NCBI GenBank assembly: GCA_014361015.1
Contig: JACIWJ010000007.1
Span: forward strand, 1-49,230
Origin: Candidatus Bipolaricaulota bacterium
Lineage (GTDB): Bacteria > Bipolaricaulota > Bipolaricaulia > Bipolaricaulales > Bipolaricaulaceae
Length of the DNA: 49,230 nt
Direction of reading: 5' to 3'
A program made the position numbers and the translations under genes. Shown here piece after piece: positions 43,008 to 49,230 of the stretch. Below the pieces are notes generated by a model that was not told the origin of the DNA, made no database searches, and saw only the letters and a program-made list of their open reading frames with translations. Within the stretch, counting starts at the first letter, position 1, and every line of letters begins with the position of its first letter.

Positions 43008-43034
43008 GACACGGGGCCTCCGCGGCCCCGTGTC
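43008..43034 (-). other. 11-bp hairpin after binding-protein gene (cluster 1)
   Basis: GACACGGGGCC (43008-43018) pairs perfectly with GGCCCCGTGTC (43024-43034) around a 5-base loop, 16 bases after the binding-protein stop and 19 bases before the permease ATG. It is the third hairpin with this placement in the region. Confidence 0.65.
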
Positions 43035-43050
43035 GTCCCCGTGATCCTTC

Positions 43051-44214
43051 CTACCGGTTCAGAGTCCAGAAGTCCACGATCTTCCCGTAGTTGTCCCACA
43101 CGAAGTCAGCATCCGTGTTCCAGTACGCCAGTTCCGCCAGCGCGGGGACCCCACTGGGAGCGGGGACATCCACGCGGGTCGGCCAGTTACCGAACACGTG
43201 ATAGGGCGCGTAGCCCCATCCACCGCGGTCGTCGCCCATCATCCACTGGATGAGGAGCTTGGCCGCGTTGGGGTGAGGCGCTCGGTTCACGATCGCCACC
43301 ACCACCTGGTGCTCCACACCCAGCACCGGCCCCATCCCGTACGCCACGTCGAACGCCAGCTGCGGGTTCTTCTCCTTGTCGCGGAGTCGGGAGAACGCCG
43401 TCAACCCAACGGGCGGGGCCACCTGGCCCGGCGCGCCAACAGCGTTGGAGACGTCATCGGTCGAGCGGACGATCACTGCCCCGTTCCCGAGCATCCGCTT
43501 GATCCACTCGTAGCCAGCGTTCTCCACGCCTGGAGAGAGGACGAGGGGCTCGCCGAACGCCTCCGCGTAGGCCGCCGCCATCGCATCCGCGTTCTGGACG
43601 ATCGTCGCCAGAACCTCGATGTACTCGGTGGTGACGAGGGGATCAGGCATCAGGAACTTGCCCCTCCACTCCGGGCGGGTGACGTCCCAGATGTTCGTGA
43701 TCGGAGAAGAGTCGTACACCTCTGTGTTGTAGATGAACACGTCGAGGCTGATGTGGTGGACGAGGAGAGGCTCCCTGTAGTGCGGTGGGAGGAGGTGTTT
43801 GATGTCGGGTGGGATGTAGTTGAACACGTAGCCGGGCTCGTAGAGCTCGGCGATGACCGCTGCCGGGTCCTTGAGATAAATGACATCAGCGCTGAACCGA
43901 CCTGCGCGCTGCTCGGCGAGGACCTTGGTGAGGATCTCGCCAGAATCCATGTCAAACGCGTTGACCTTGATCCCCGGATAACGAGCTTCGAACGTCGCCG
44001 CGAAATTGTGTACGCGCGACGAGTAAGAGTAGATGGTGACTTCCCCCTCCGCAAGCGCCAGCTCGTACAGAGTGGCCTCCTGGTAGGGCCCCACCTTCAC
44101 CTGCTGCAACCACGCCCGCGTCGCCTCGTCAATCTTCTGCCCCTCGGCGAGACCGATCACCAGTCCCCCGATCAGCAAAGCCAATACCATGCATCCAACC
44201 CTCTTGACCCTCAT
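43051..44214 (-). CDS. Fbp/AfuA-type solute-binding protein (cluster 1)
   Basis: This 387-residue protein has a signal peptide (about 1-25, MVLALLIGGLVIGLAEG) without a lipobox. The fold family is that of ferric-, phosphonate- and hexose-phosphate-binding proteins: GEVTIYSYSSRVHNFAATFEARYPGIKVNAF, DSGEILTKVLAEQRAGRFSADVIYL and RPEWRGKFLMPDP. Paired Tyr residues of true iron-binding proteins are not evident at the usual place, so an anionic organic substrate, as in AfuA, is more likely here (inference). Of the two adjacent ATGs, 44214 has better spacing from GAGGAGG; 44217 is possible. Confidence 0.87.
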   Translation of the reverse strand: MRVKRVGCMVLALLIGGLVIGLAEGQKIDEATRAWLQQVKVGPYQEATLYELALAEGEVTIYSYSSRVHNFAATFEARYPGIKVNAFDMDSGEILTKVLAEQRAGRFSADVIYLKDPAAVIAELYEPGYVFNYIPPDIKHLLPPHYREPLLVHHISLDVFIYNTEVYDSSPITNIWDVTRPEWRGKFLMPDPLVTTEYIEVLATIVQNADAMAAAYAEAFGEPLVLSPGVENAGYEWIKRMLGNGAVIVRSTDDVSNAVGAPGQVAPPVGLTAFSRLRDKEKNPQLAFDVAYGMGPVLGVEHQVVVAIVNRAPHPNAAKLLIQWMMGDDRGGWGYAPYHVFGNWPTRVDVPAPSGVPALAELAYWNTDADFVWDNYGKIVDFWTLNR

Positions 44215-44236
44215 CATCGCCTCCTCGTGAGATCAC

Positions 44237-44261
44237 TCGACCGACCGTTCCGGTCGCTCGA
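44237..44261. promoter_or_regulatory. interrupted palindrome upstream of the binding-protein gene
   Basis: TCGA-c-CGACCG-ttc-CGGTCG-c-TCGA pairs over 10 bp with one C-C mismatch. It lies in the 89-base gap between the DeoR-family gene and the binding-protein gene. It could be an operator or an mRNA hairpin. No separate promoter is obvious in the gap. Confidence 0.35.
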
Positions 44262-44303
44262 TGGAGCACACGGCAACGCTTGTCCCCCTCGATCACCCCC
44301 TTC

Positions 44304-45092
44304 TCATGCCACCACGAGCTCCACCCCGCGTTGGGCCAGGTCCCGCGCGAGCCCCGGGGCGACCTCGCGGTCGGTGATCAGGGCGTCCAGCTCATCGATT
44401 CTGGCGATGCGGCCGTGGGCGGCCGCCCCGAACTTCGTATGGTCCACGACGGCCACCACCTTCCGCGCGTGCCCGACGATCTCCGCCGCCGTCTCCGCCT
44501 CCTCCAGGGATGGGATCGTGATCCCATGGTCGAGGGACACCCCGTTGGCCCCCAGGAACGCGAGGTCGAAGTACACCCCCTCCAAGGCCTGCCGGGCCAG
44601 CGAGCCGACCATCGCGAACGACACGCCGCGCAAGTACCCCCCGATCACGTACACCTCCACCCCGGGGATCTCCGCGAGCTCGGTGGCATGGGTGAGGGCG
44701 TTGGTGAAGACCTTGATCCCCACGGGGGGGCGCTCCGCAAGCGCGCGCACGATCTCGATCGTCGTGGTCCCGTTGCCGATGAACACCGCCATCCCGTCCT
44801 CGATGAGCGACGCCGCCCGGCGCCCGATGCGCCGCTTCTCGTCGAGGTTCCGGGCCGCCTTCTCGTAGTAGGAGGGCTCCCGGGCCACCCGCTCCCGGAG
44901 CATCGCCCCTCCGTGGACGCGGAGGAGGTCACCCTTCCCCTCCAGAGCGGCGAGATCGGTGCGGACCGTCATCGGGGAGACGCCGTGCCTCCGCGCGAGC
45001 TCCGCCGTGCGCACCACGCCGCGCTGCCGCAGCTCCTCCAGGATCATCCGGCGGCGTTCCTCGGTCAGCGCTCGGCTTCGTTTTCTCGCCAT
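44304..45092 (-). CDS. DeoR-family transcriptional regulator (GlpR-like)
   Basis: The 262-residue protein begins with a DeoR helix-turn-helix (ALTEERRRMILEELRQRGVVRTAELARRHGVSPMTVRTDLAALE, about 8-52) and has the phosphosugar-sensing DeoRC domain (GNGTTTIEIVRAL, VIGGYLRGVSFAMVG, LGANGVSLDHGITIP). In this setting G3P is the likely effector and the surrounding regulon the likely target. ATG at 45092 is supported by the family N-terminus. It has its own strong promoter with a leader of only about 8 bases and no ribosome site. Its first 55 codons overlap the DUF1667 frame. Confidence 0.92.
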   Translation of the reverse strand: MARKRSRALTEERRRMILEELRQRGVVRTAELARRHGVSPMTVRTDLAALEGKGDLLRVHGGAMLRERVAREPSYYEKAARNLDEKRRIGRRAASLIEDGMAVFIGNGTTTIEIVRALAERPPVGIKVFTNALTHATELAEIPGVEVYVIGGYLRGVSFAMVGSLARQALEGVYFDLAFLGANGVSLDHGITIPSLEEAETAAEIVGHARKVVAVVDHTKFGAAAHGRIARIDELDALITDREVAPGLARDLAQRGVELVVA

Positions 45093-45486
45093 TGCTTGCG
45101 TTAGCCATTATAGGCGGCGCCCGCGGGGGGTCAACGGGCGGGACGCGGCGGGTGGCGACGAGGTCCGCGCCTGTGCCGAGGATGTTCGGGGCCACGACCT
45201 GGCCCACCTCCACCGGGGCGCGAACGACGAGCGCGCGGGCGAGGGCCATCGCCGCGGGGATGAGCGGGCGGGGGATCGGGGTCGAGGTGCGCACGGAGGC
45301 GAGGGGGAGGTCCCCCCCGACGACGCGCACGCTCGTCGTGAGGACCCGCCGCGGGTGGAGGGCCTCCTCCCGAGCGTAGGCCTCCCCGCGCGGGCAGCCG
45401 TGCCCACGGACGCGGGTCGGAGACCCCTCCGCGATCTCCACCTCCACCGTGCACCCCACCGGGCAGGCCACGCAAACAACTCTCAT
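44929..45486 (-). CDS. DUF1667 protein with run-on C-terminus
   Basis: The first 120 residues are a normal DUF1667 protein: CVACPVGCTVEVEI, GCPRGEAYAREE (four conserved Cys), RVLTTSVRV and the end VVAPNILGTGADLVATRRVP. Family members stop about here. This frame continues about 60 codons more, through the DeoR promoter and over the first 164 bases of the DeoR gene, before a TGA at 44929. The tail is Pro/Gly/Ala/Arg-rich and looks non-conserved. DUF1667 follows the G3P dehydrogenase/oxidoreductase pair in Thermotoga (TM1434) and probably binds a metal or cluster for electron transfer. Start overlaps the upstream stop (TGATG). Confidence 0.85.
   Translation of the reverse strand: MRVVCVACPVGCTVEVEIAEGSPTRVRGHGCPRGEAYAREEALHPRRVLTTSVRVVGGDLPLASVRTSTPIPRPLIPAAMALARALVVRAPVEVGQVVAPNILGTGADLVATRRVPPVDPPRAPPIMANASNGEKTKPSADRGTPPDDPGGAAAARRGAHGGARAEARRLPDDGPHRSRRSGGEG
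45107..45134 (-). promoter_or_regulatory. promoter of the DeoR-family gene
   Basis: On the minus strand, TTGACC (45134-45129) and TATAAT (45112-45107) are 16 bases apart. The start point would be near 45100, giving a leader of about 8 bases before the ATG. The promoter lies inside the run-on part of the DUF1667 frame. Confidence 0.75.
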
Positions 45487-46718
45487 CAGGCAGGGATCAC
45501 CTCCACCGTCGCGTTCCCGGCGCGGGCAAGCGCCTCCGTCTCCTCGGGAGAGAGGCGGACCCCGATCATCTCCGCAGGGCGGACCCCGTGCACGGTGCGC
45601 CCGACGATCCCCGCGCCCACCGCCACCCAGGCCCGGGCCAGCGGCCGGGACGCCCGGAGGTAGAGGGTCGCCTCTTCGCCGGGGACGAGGGAGGAGGGGA
45701 CGAGGGCGGCGACCCCCGGTCCCCGGCCGATGGCGACCGCCGGGGCGGGGGAAAGCTCTCGCCGCGCGTACCGTGCCGCGGCGGTCCCCGCCCGCGCCCC
45801 GAGGGCAGCCACCGTGTCCACGAGGTCGAACGGGGCGAGGCAGTTCCCGGCGGCAAACAGCCACGGAACCGCGGCCTGCAGCCGAGAGGTCACGGCGAGG
45901 CCGCCGGTCGTCGGGTCGCGGGGGGCGAACGGGATCCCCTCCACCTCGGGGACGAGGCCGACGGAGACGAGGAGCGTGTCGGCCGCCACGAACCGCGCCG
46001 TGTCCGGCCGCGGGGCGCCCGTTTCATCCACCTCGGCCAGCGTCACCCCGGACAGCCTCCCCCGGCCGTGGACCTCGACCACGGTGTGGGAGAGGAGGAG
46101 GGGGATTCCGAAGTCGTCCAGGCACTGGATGACGTTGCGGAGGAGCCCGCCGGGGTAGGGTCGGATCTCCACCACCCCCATCACCTCCACCCCCTCGAGG
46201 TGCAGCCGGCGGGCCATGATGAGGCCGATGTCGCCCGAGCCCACGACGAGGGCCCGCCGCCCCGGCAGGAGCCCGTGGATGTTCACCAGCCGCTGGGCGA
46301 GTCCCGCCACGAAGATCCCCGCCGGCCGCGCTCCGGGAACGCGCAGCGCCCCGAGCGGCCGCTCCCGCGCCCCGGTTGCCCACACCACGGCCTGTGCCGC
46401 GATCTCCACCGCTCCCGCTGTCCCCACCGCCCTCGCCCGCGGCCGCTCCGGCTCGACCTCGAGAAGCGACTGCCCCGTCCACACCTCGACCCCCGCGAGC
46501 TCCGCCACCAGGCGGGCGGCGAACTCGGGGCCGGTGAGCTCCTCCCGGTAGCGGTGGAGGCCGAACCCGGGGTGAATGCACTGGTCGAGAACGCCCCCCA
46601 GGCGCGATCCCTCCTCCACGAGGAGCGTTCTCGCTCCCTCCCCCCCCGCGGACGCCGCCGCGGCCATCCCCGCCGCCCCTCCCCCCACGACGAGCACGTC
46701 CACCCGGTGCGTCCTCAC
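45486..46718 (-). CDS. FAD/NAD(P)-dependent pyridine nucleotide-disulfide oxidoreductase (TM1433-type)
   Basis: The 410-residue protein has an N-terminal FAD-binding motif (VDVLVVGGGAAGMAAAASAG), a central NAD(P) motif (RRALVVGSGDIGLIMARRL) and the second FAD contact VPWLFAAGNCLAPFD. It lacks a redox-active CxxC; Cys-Ile-His (LDQCIHPGFGLHRYREELTG) near residue 47 is conserved in this subgroup. It matches the NoxA-like partner encoded beside anaerobic G3P dehydrogenases and probably passes electrons between that enzyme and NAD(P). The GTG start at 46718 overlaps the upstream stop (GTGA). Confidence 0.9.
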   Translation of the reverse strand: MRTHRVDVLVVGGGAAGMAAAASAGGEGARTLLVEEGSRLGGVLDQCIHPGFGLHRYREELTGPEFAARLVAELAGVEVWTGQSLLEVEPERPRARAVGTAGAVEIAAQAVVWATGARERPLGALRVPGARPAGIFVAGLAQRLVNIHGLLPGRRALVVGSGDIGLIMARRLHLEGVEVMGVVEIRPYPGGLLRNVIQCLDDFGIPLLLSHTVVEVHGRGRLSGVTLAEVDETGAPRPDTARFVAADTLLVSVGLVPEVEGIPFAPRDPTTGGLAVTSRLQAAVPWLFAAGNCLAPFDLVDTVAALGARAGTAAARYARRELSPAPAVAIGRGPGVAALVPSSLVPGEEATLYLRASRPLARAWVAVGAGIVGRTVHGVRPAEMIGVRLSPEETEALARAGNATVEVIPA

Positions 46719-48166
46719 CGCACCCTCCCCACCACGAGCGCCGACCCAGGGCCCTGGACGGAGACCTCCTCCGGATCCCGACCCGTCTCCCGGGCAAGGA
46801 GCGCCAGAACCCGGTCCGTGCACGTCCCGCCCTGGCACCGCCCGAACCCGGCGCGGGTGCGGAACTTCACCCCGTCGACCGTCCGCGCCCCGCGGCGGAT
46901 CGCCTCCACGATCTCCCCCTCCGTGACCCGGTTGCAGCGGCACACGATCCGCCCGTAGCGGGGATCGCGGGCGATGAGCGCATCCCACTCCGCCGGCGGG
47001 AGGCCGGCCACCCGTGGGGGCGGCCGACGGAGGGGAGAGAACGAGGGTCGCAGCGCGAGCCCGAGGTCGCAGGCGATCTCCGCGGCCAGCCCGCGGGCGA
47101 TCGCCGGAGCGGCGGTGAGGCCGGGGGAGCGCATCCCCGCCGCCTGGTAGAAGCCCCGCACGCCCGTTCGCCCGAGCCAGAAGTCGCCACCCGCCGGTTC
47201 AGGGCGCAGCCCGGCGAACGCTTTGACGACGTTGCCCACCGGAAGGGCGGGGACGAGCCGCCGCGCCCCGGCGAGGGCGCGGGCGAGGCCCTCGGCCGTC
47301 GTCTCCGTGGCCTCCCCCTCCTCCGGCGCGAGGTCGGCCGCGGTCGGGCCAAGGAGGAGCCCCCCGTCCACGGTCGGCACGACGAGGATCCCCTTGGAAT
47401 GGGGAGTGGGAACGGGAAACAGGACCGCCGGGCGCAGGGAAGGGGGAACGTCCACGAGGAGGAGGTACTCCCCCCGCCGGGGGGTGATCCGGGGGACGGG
47501 GACCCCCGCCAGCGCCGCGATCCGATCGGCAGCGAGGCCGGCGGCGTTCACCACCGCGCCCACCCCGTACGTCCCCCAGCCCGTCGTCACCGCGCGGACC
47601 CGCCCCCCCTCGACCGCGACCCCCGTCACCTCCTCCCCCAGGTGGAGGGCCACCCCGTTGTCGACCGCGTTCTCTACCGCCGCGAGGGCGAGCGCCCACG
47701 GCTCGGTGATCCCGACCGTGGGCGCCCACAGGGCGGCCACGACGTCGGGGTTCACGTGGGGGAGCCGCCTCCGCACCTCGTCCCCGTCGAGGAGGGCGAG
47801 GCCCGGGACCCCGAGCTCCTCGCCCCGCGCGCGGAGATCCTCCACGGCGGCCCGCTCGCCGTCCGCCAGCGCCAGGACGTACGCCCCGATCCGCTGGAAC
47901 GGGACCCCAAGCTCGCGGCACACCTCGGGAAACAGGGCGTTCCCCGCCACGCAGAGCCGGCCGCTCGCCGTCCCCGGCTGCTCGTGGAACCCGGCGTGGA
48001 CGATCGCCGAGTTGGCCTTCGTTACCCCCCACCCCACGTCCACCTCCCGCTCGAAGAGGAACACCTCCCCCCCGTAGCGGGAGAGCTCCCGGGCGATGAG
48101 CGCCCCCACCACCCCCGCCCCGATCACCGCCACGCGCCGCCGAGCCCTCTTTGCATTGCTTGCCAT
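46715..48166 (-). CDS. FAD-dependent glycerol-3-phosphate dehydrogenase with BFD-like [2Fe-2S] domain (GlpA/TM1432-type)
   Basis: The 483-residue protein has the FAD motif RVAVIGAGVVGALIARELSRYGGEVFLFE near the start, a DAO-type domain to about residue 375 (HSKGILVVPTVDGGLLLGPTA, FAGLRPEPAGGDFWLG) and a C-terminal BFD-like domain with four Cys in IVCRCNRVTEGEI and GRCQGGTCTDRVL. It oxidises G3P to DHAP, passing electrons through the cluster. 2-Hydroxyglutarate oxidase (LhgO) is a relative, but the neighbours favour G3P. ATG at 48166 follows a weak purine-rich site. It heads the regulon behind its own promoter. Confidence 0.88.
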   Translation of the reverse strand: MASNAKRARRRVAVIGAGVVGALIARELSRYGGEVFLFEREVDVGWGVTKANSAIVHAGFHEQPGTASGRLCVAGNALFPEVCRELGVPFQRIGAYVLALADGERAAVEDLRARGEELGVPGLALLDGDEVRRRLPHVNPDVVAALWAPTVGITEPWALALAAVENAVDNGVALHLGEEVTGVAVEGGRVRAVTTGWGTYGVGAVVNAAGLAADRIAALAGVPVPRITPRRGEYLLLVDVPPSLRPAVLFPVPTPHSKGILVVPTVDGGLLLGPTAADLAPEEGEATETTAEGLARALAGARRLVPALPVGNVVKAFAGLRPEPAGGDFWLGRTGVRGFYQAAGMRSPGLTAAPAIARGLAAEIACDLGLALRPSFSPLRRPPPRVAGLPPAEWDALIARDPRYGRIVCRCNRVTEGEIVEAIRRGARTVDGVKFRTRAGFGRCQGGTCTDRVLALLARETGRDPEEVSVQGPGSALVVGRVR

Positions 48167-48196
48167 TTCTTCTCTTTTCTTGCGCTCGCCTGCGCT

Positions 48197-48225
48197 ACAC
48201 TACCCTGGGCGGGGCCCGGTGTCAA
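48197..48225 (-). promoter_or_regulatory. promoter of the G3P dehydrogenase operon
   Basis: On the minus strand, a consensus TTGACA (48225-48220) and TAGTGT (48202-48197, 4 of 6) are 17 bases apart. The leader would be about 24 bases. It lies almost back to back with the plus-strand promoter at 48234. The 10-mer CATTGCTTGC (48154-48163), also found at 45090-45099, lies just past the start codon. Confidence 0.65.
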
Positions 48226-48233
48226 GCGGAAGA

Positions 48234-48262
48234 TTGACGGGCCTGGCGATGACGGGTATTCT
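48234..48262 (+). promoter_or_regulatory. promoter of the small membrane protein/mscS operon
   Basis: TTGACG (48234-48239) and TATTCT (48257-48262) are 17 bases apart. Transcription should start near 48269, at or within two bases of the first possible start codons (GTG 48268, ATG 48271), so the mRNA may have no leader. Confidence 0.65.
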
Positions 48263-48270
48263 CGAACGTG

Positions 48271-48456
48271 ATGGTGCGGTTCACGACGGTCGTCCGCCTG
48301 GTGGCACTCGCCCTCGGGGCAGGCCTGTTGGGGATCGTGATCGGGACCCTCATCGATTCGCTCGACACCGCGGTCACGGTGATCTTGTTCGCGATCGCGC
48401 TCCTGTGCATCGTGATCGCGGTCCTGCGTTTCCCCCGACGGGGAGGGTCCAGGTAG
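48271..48456 (+). CDS. small two-helix membrane protein
   Basis: This 61-residue protein has two hydrophobic helices (VVRLVALALGAGLLGIVIG and AVTVILFAIALLCIVIAVL) joined by TLIDSLDTA, and a basic end (RFPRRGGSR). No family is recognised. ATG at 48271 is preferred (GTG at 48268 also possible); neither has a ribosome site, and the promoter would start the mRNA here. It ends 3 bases before the mscS ATG, so it may be a channel partner or simply a leader gene. Confidence 0.65.
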   Translation: MVRFTTVVRLVALALGAGLLGIVIGTLIDSLDTAVTVILFAIALLCIVIAVLRFPRRGGSR

Positions 48457-48459
48457 GCG

Positions 48460-49230
48460 ATGGGGTTCTTCCACCGCGTTCTGGCGGGGAACGAGGCCTG
48501 GATCTGGTTCCTCGGGTTGGGGATCGCCGCCCTGACGTTCGCCGTCCTCCGGGTGGGGCGGTGGGCGGTCGTGCGCGGGCTCGCGGCGCAGCACGAGCGG
48601 AAGAAGGGGGAGGTACGGCGGCTGGTGGTGGACCTCGTCCGCCGCACGAACCCCTTGTTCCTGTTCGCCGTCTCCGTCTGGGCCGGTTCCCTTGCCGTGG
48701 CGCTCCCCGAGGCCGCATCCCGCGCGTTGGGGGCGATCGCGCTCCTGGCGTTCCTCCTTCAGGTGGCAAGCTGGGCGAGCCGGTTCATCACGTTCTGGGT
48801 GACCCGCGAGGCGCGGCACAAGCTTGAGGAGAAGGACGCCGCCGCCGCCACCACCCTCAACGCGGTGGGGTTCATGGCCAAGCTCGTCCTGTGGACCCTC
48901 GTCCTCCTCCTCGCCCTCCAGAACCTCGGGATCGATGTCACCGCCCTCATCACCGGCCTTGGAATCGGCGGGATCGCGGTGGCCCTCGCCCTGCAGAACG
49001 TGCTCGGGGACTTGTTCGCCTCGGTGTCGATCGTCGTTGACAAGCCTTTCCTGGTGGGGGATTTCATCATCGTGGGCGACATGCTGGGGACGGTGGAGCG
49101 GATCGGGCTCAAGACGACCCGCATCCGGAGCCTGACCGGGGAGCAGCTCATCTTCTCCAACTCCGACCTCCTGTCGAGCCGGATCCGGAACTTCAAGCGG
49201 ATGCGCGAGCGGCGGGTCGCGTTCTCGTTC
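48460..49230 (+). CDS. MscS-family mechanosensitive channel, 3' partial
   Basis: The frame opens with ATG at 48460 (AGGTAGGCG before it) and runs open to the window edge, 257 codons, so the C-terminus is missing. Three or four N-terminal helices are followed by the MscS pore helix and beta domain: ALITGLGIGGIAVALALQNVLGDLFASVSIVVDKPFLVGDFI, then GTVERIGLKTTRIRSLTGEQLIFSNSDLLSSRIRNFKR. These are the family's most conserved segments. It opens under membrane tension to release solutes on osmotic downshift. Confidence 0.93.
   Translation, partial: MGFFHRVLAGNEAWIWFLGLGIAALTFAVLRVGRWAVVRGLAAQHERKKGEVRRLVVDLVRRTNPLFLFAVSVWAGSLAVALPEAASRALGAIALLAFLLQVASWASRFITFWVTREARHKLEEKDAAAATTLNAVGFMAKLVLWTLVLLLALQNLGIDVTALITGLGIGGIAVALALQNVLGDLFASVSIVVDKPFLVGDFIIVGDMLGTVERIGLKTTRIRSLTGEQLIFSNSDLLSSRIRNFKRMRERRVAFSF

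Overview
The window is GC-rich bacterial chromosome with dense coding, many 1-4 nt stop/start overlaps and frequent GTG/TTG starts. Several genes point to a two-membrane (diderm) cell: a LolCDE/LolA-like export set, a large beta-barrel protein ending in Phe, and solute-binding proteins with ordinary signal peptides and no lipobox. The gene content (G3P dehydrogenase set like that of Thermotogae, TM1432-1434) and style suggest a thermophilic or anaerobic deep-branching phylum. Bipolaricaulota (Acetothermia/OP1) is my best guess, but no marker gene here proves it. No rRNA, tRNA, CRISPR array, insertion sequence or phage gene was seen, and no gene-free stretch exceeds about 230 bases.

Layout. 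(1) 1-1852: a cysteine-motif protein cut by the window edge, coupled to an unknown gene. (2) 2059-7596: a WD40 protein diverging from an ABC/FtsX/FtsX/LolA-like operon. (3) 7603-9943, minus strand: ECF sigma factor, soluble zinc anti-sigma factor, two small proteins and a NYN/LOTUS RNase-like protein. (4) 10176-19246: a secreted propeller protein, a three-gene ABC-2 exporter, a cyclase-TPR protein, and a DUF362-ferredoxin protein coupled to a hemolysin III protein. (5) 19285-25385, minus strand: a heat-shock unit (hsp20, a membrane ClpP-fold protease, a Clp ATPase) behind a consensus promoter with a CIRCE-like operator, followed by a barrel protein with OB-like inserts. (6) 25443-27355: the NAD salvage pair pncB-pncA. 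(7) 27352-48225: about 21 kb entirely on the minus strand, a glycerol / glycerol-3-phosphate (G3P) / glycerophosphodiester regulon. (8) 48234-49230: a small membrane protein and an MscS channel cut by the window edge.

How region 7 works together (inference from families). Two UgpBAE-type importers and one AfuABC/Fbp-type importer would take up G3P, its diesters or other organophosphates. Only one ATPase gene, MalK/UgpC-like, is present, and it may energise all three. The GDPD protein releases G3P from diesters, GlpK phosphorylates glycerol, and the FAD dehydrogenase with a [2Fe-2S] BFD-type domain, a pyridine nucleotide oxidoreductase and DUF1667 oxidise G3P to DHAP. A DeoR-family regulator lies inside the cluster. 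A HAD-IIA phosphatase, an Ldh2-type dehydrogenase, a GHMP kinase and an EamA transporter have less certain roles.

Most notable: a Clp ATPase lacking the ClpP-docking loop, coupled to a membrane ClpP-fold protease under a variant CIRCE; a hairpin at the same place after all three binding-protein genes; and a DUF1667 frame that runs without a stop through the promoter and start of the DeoR gene.
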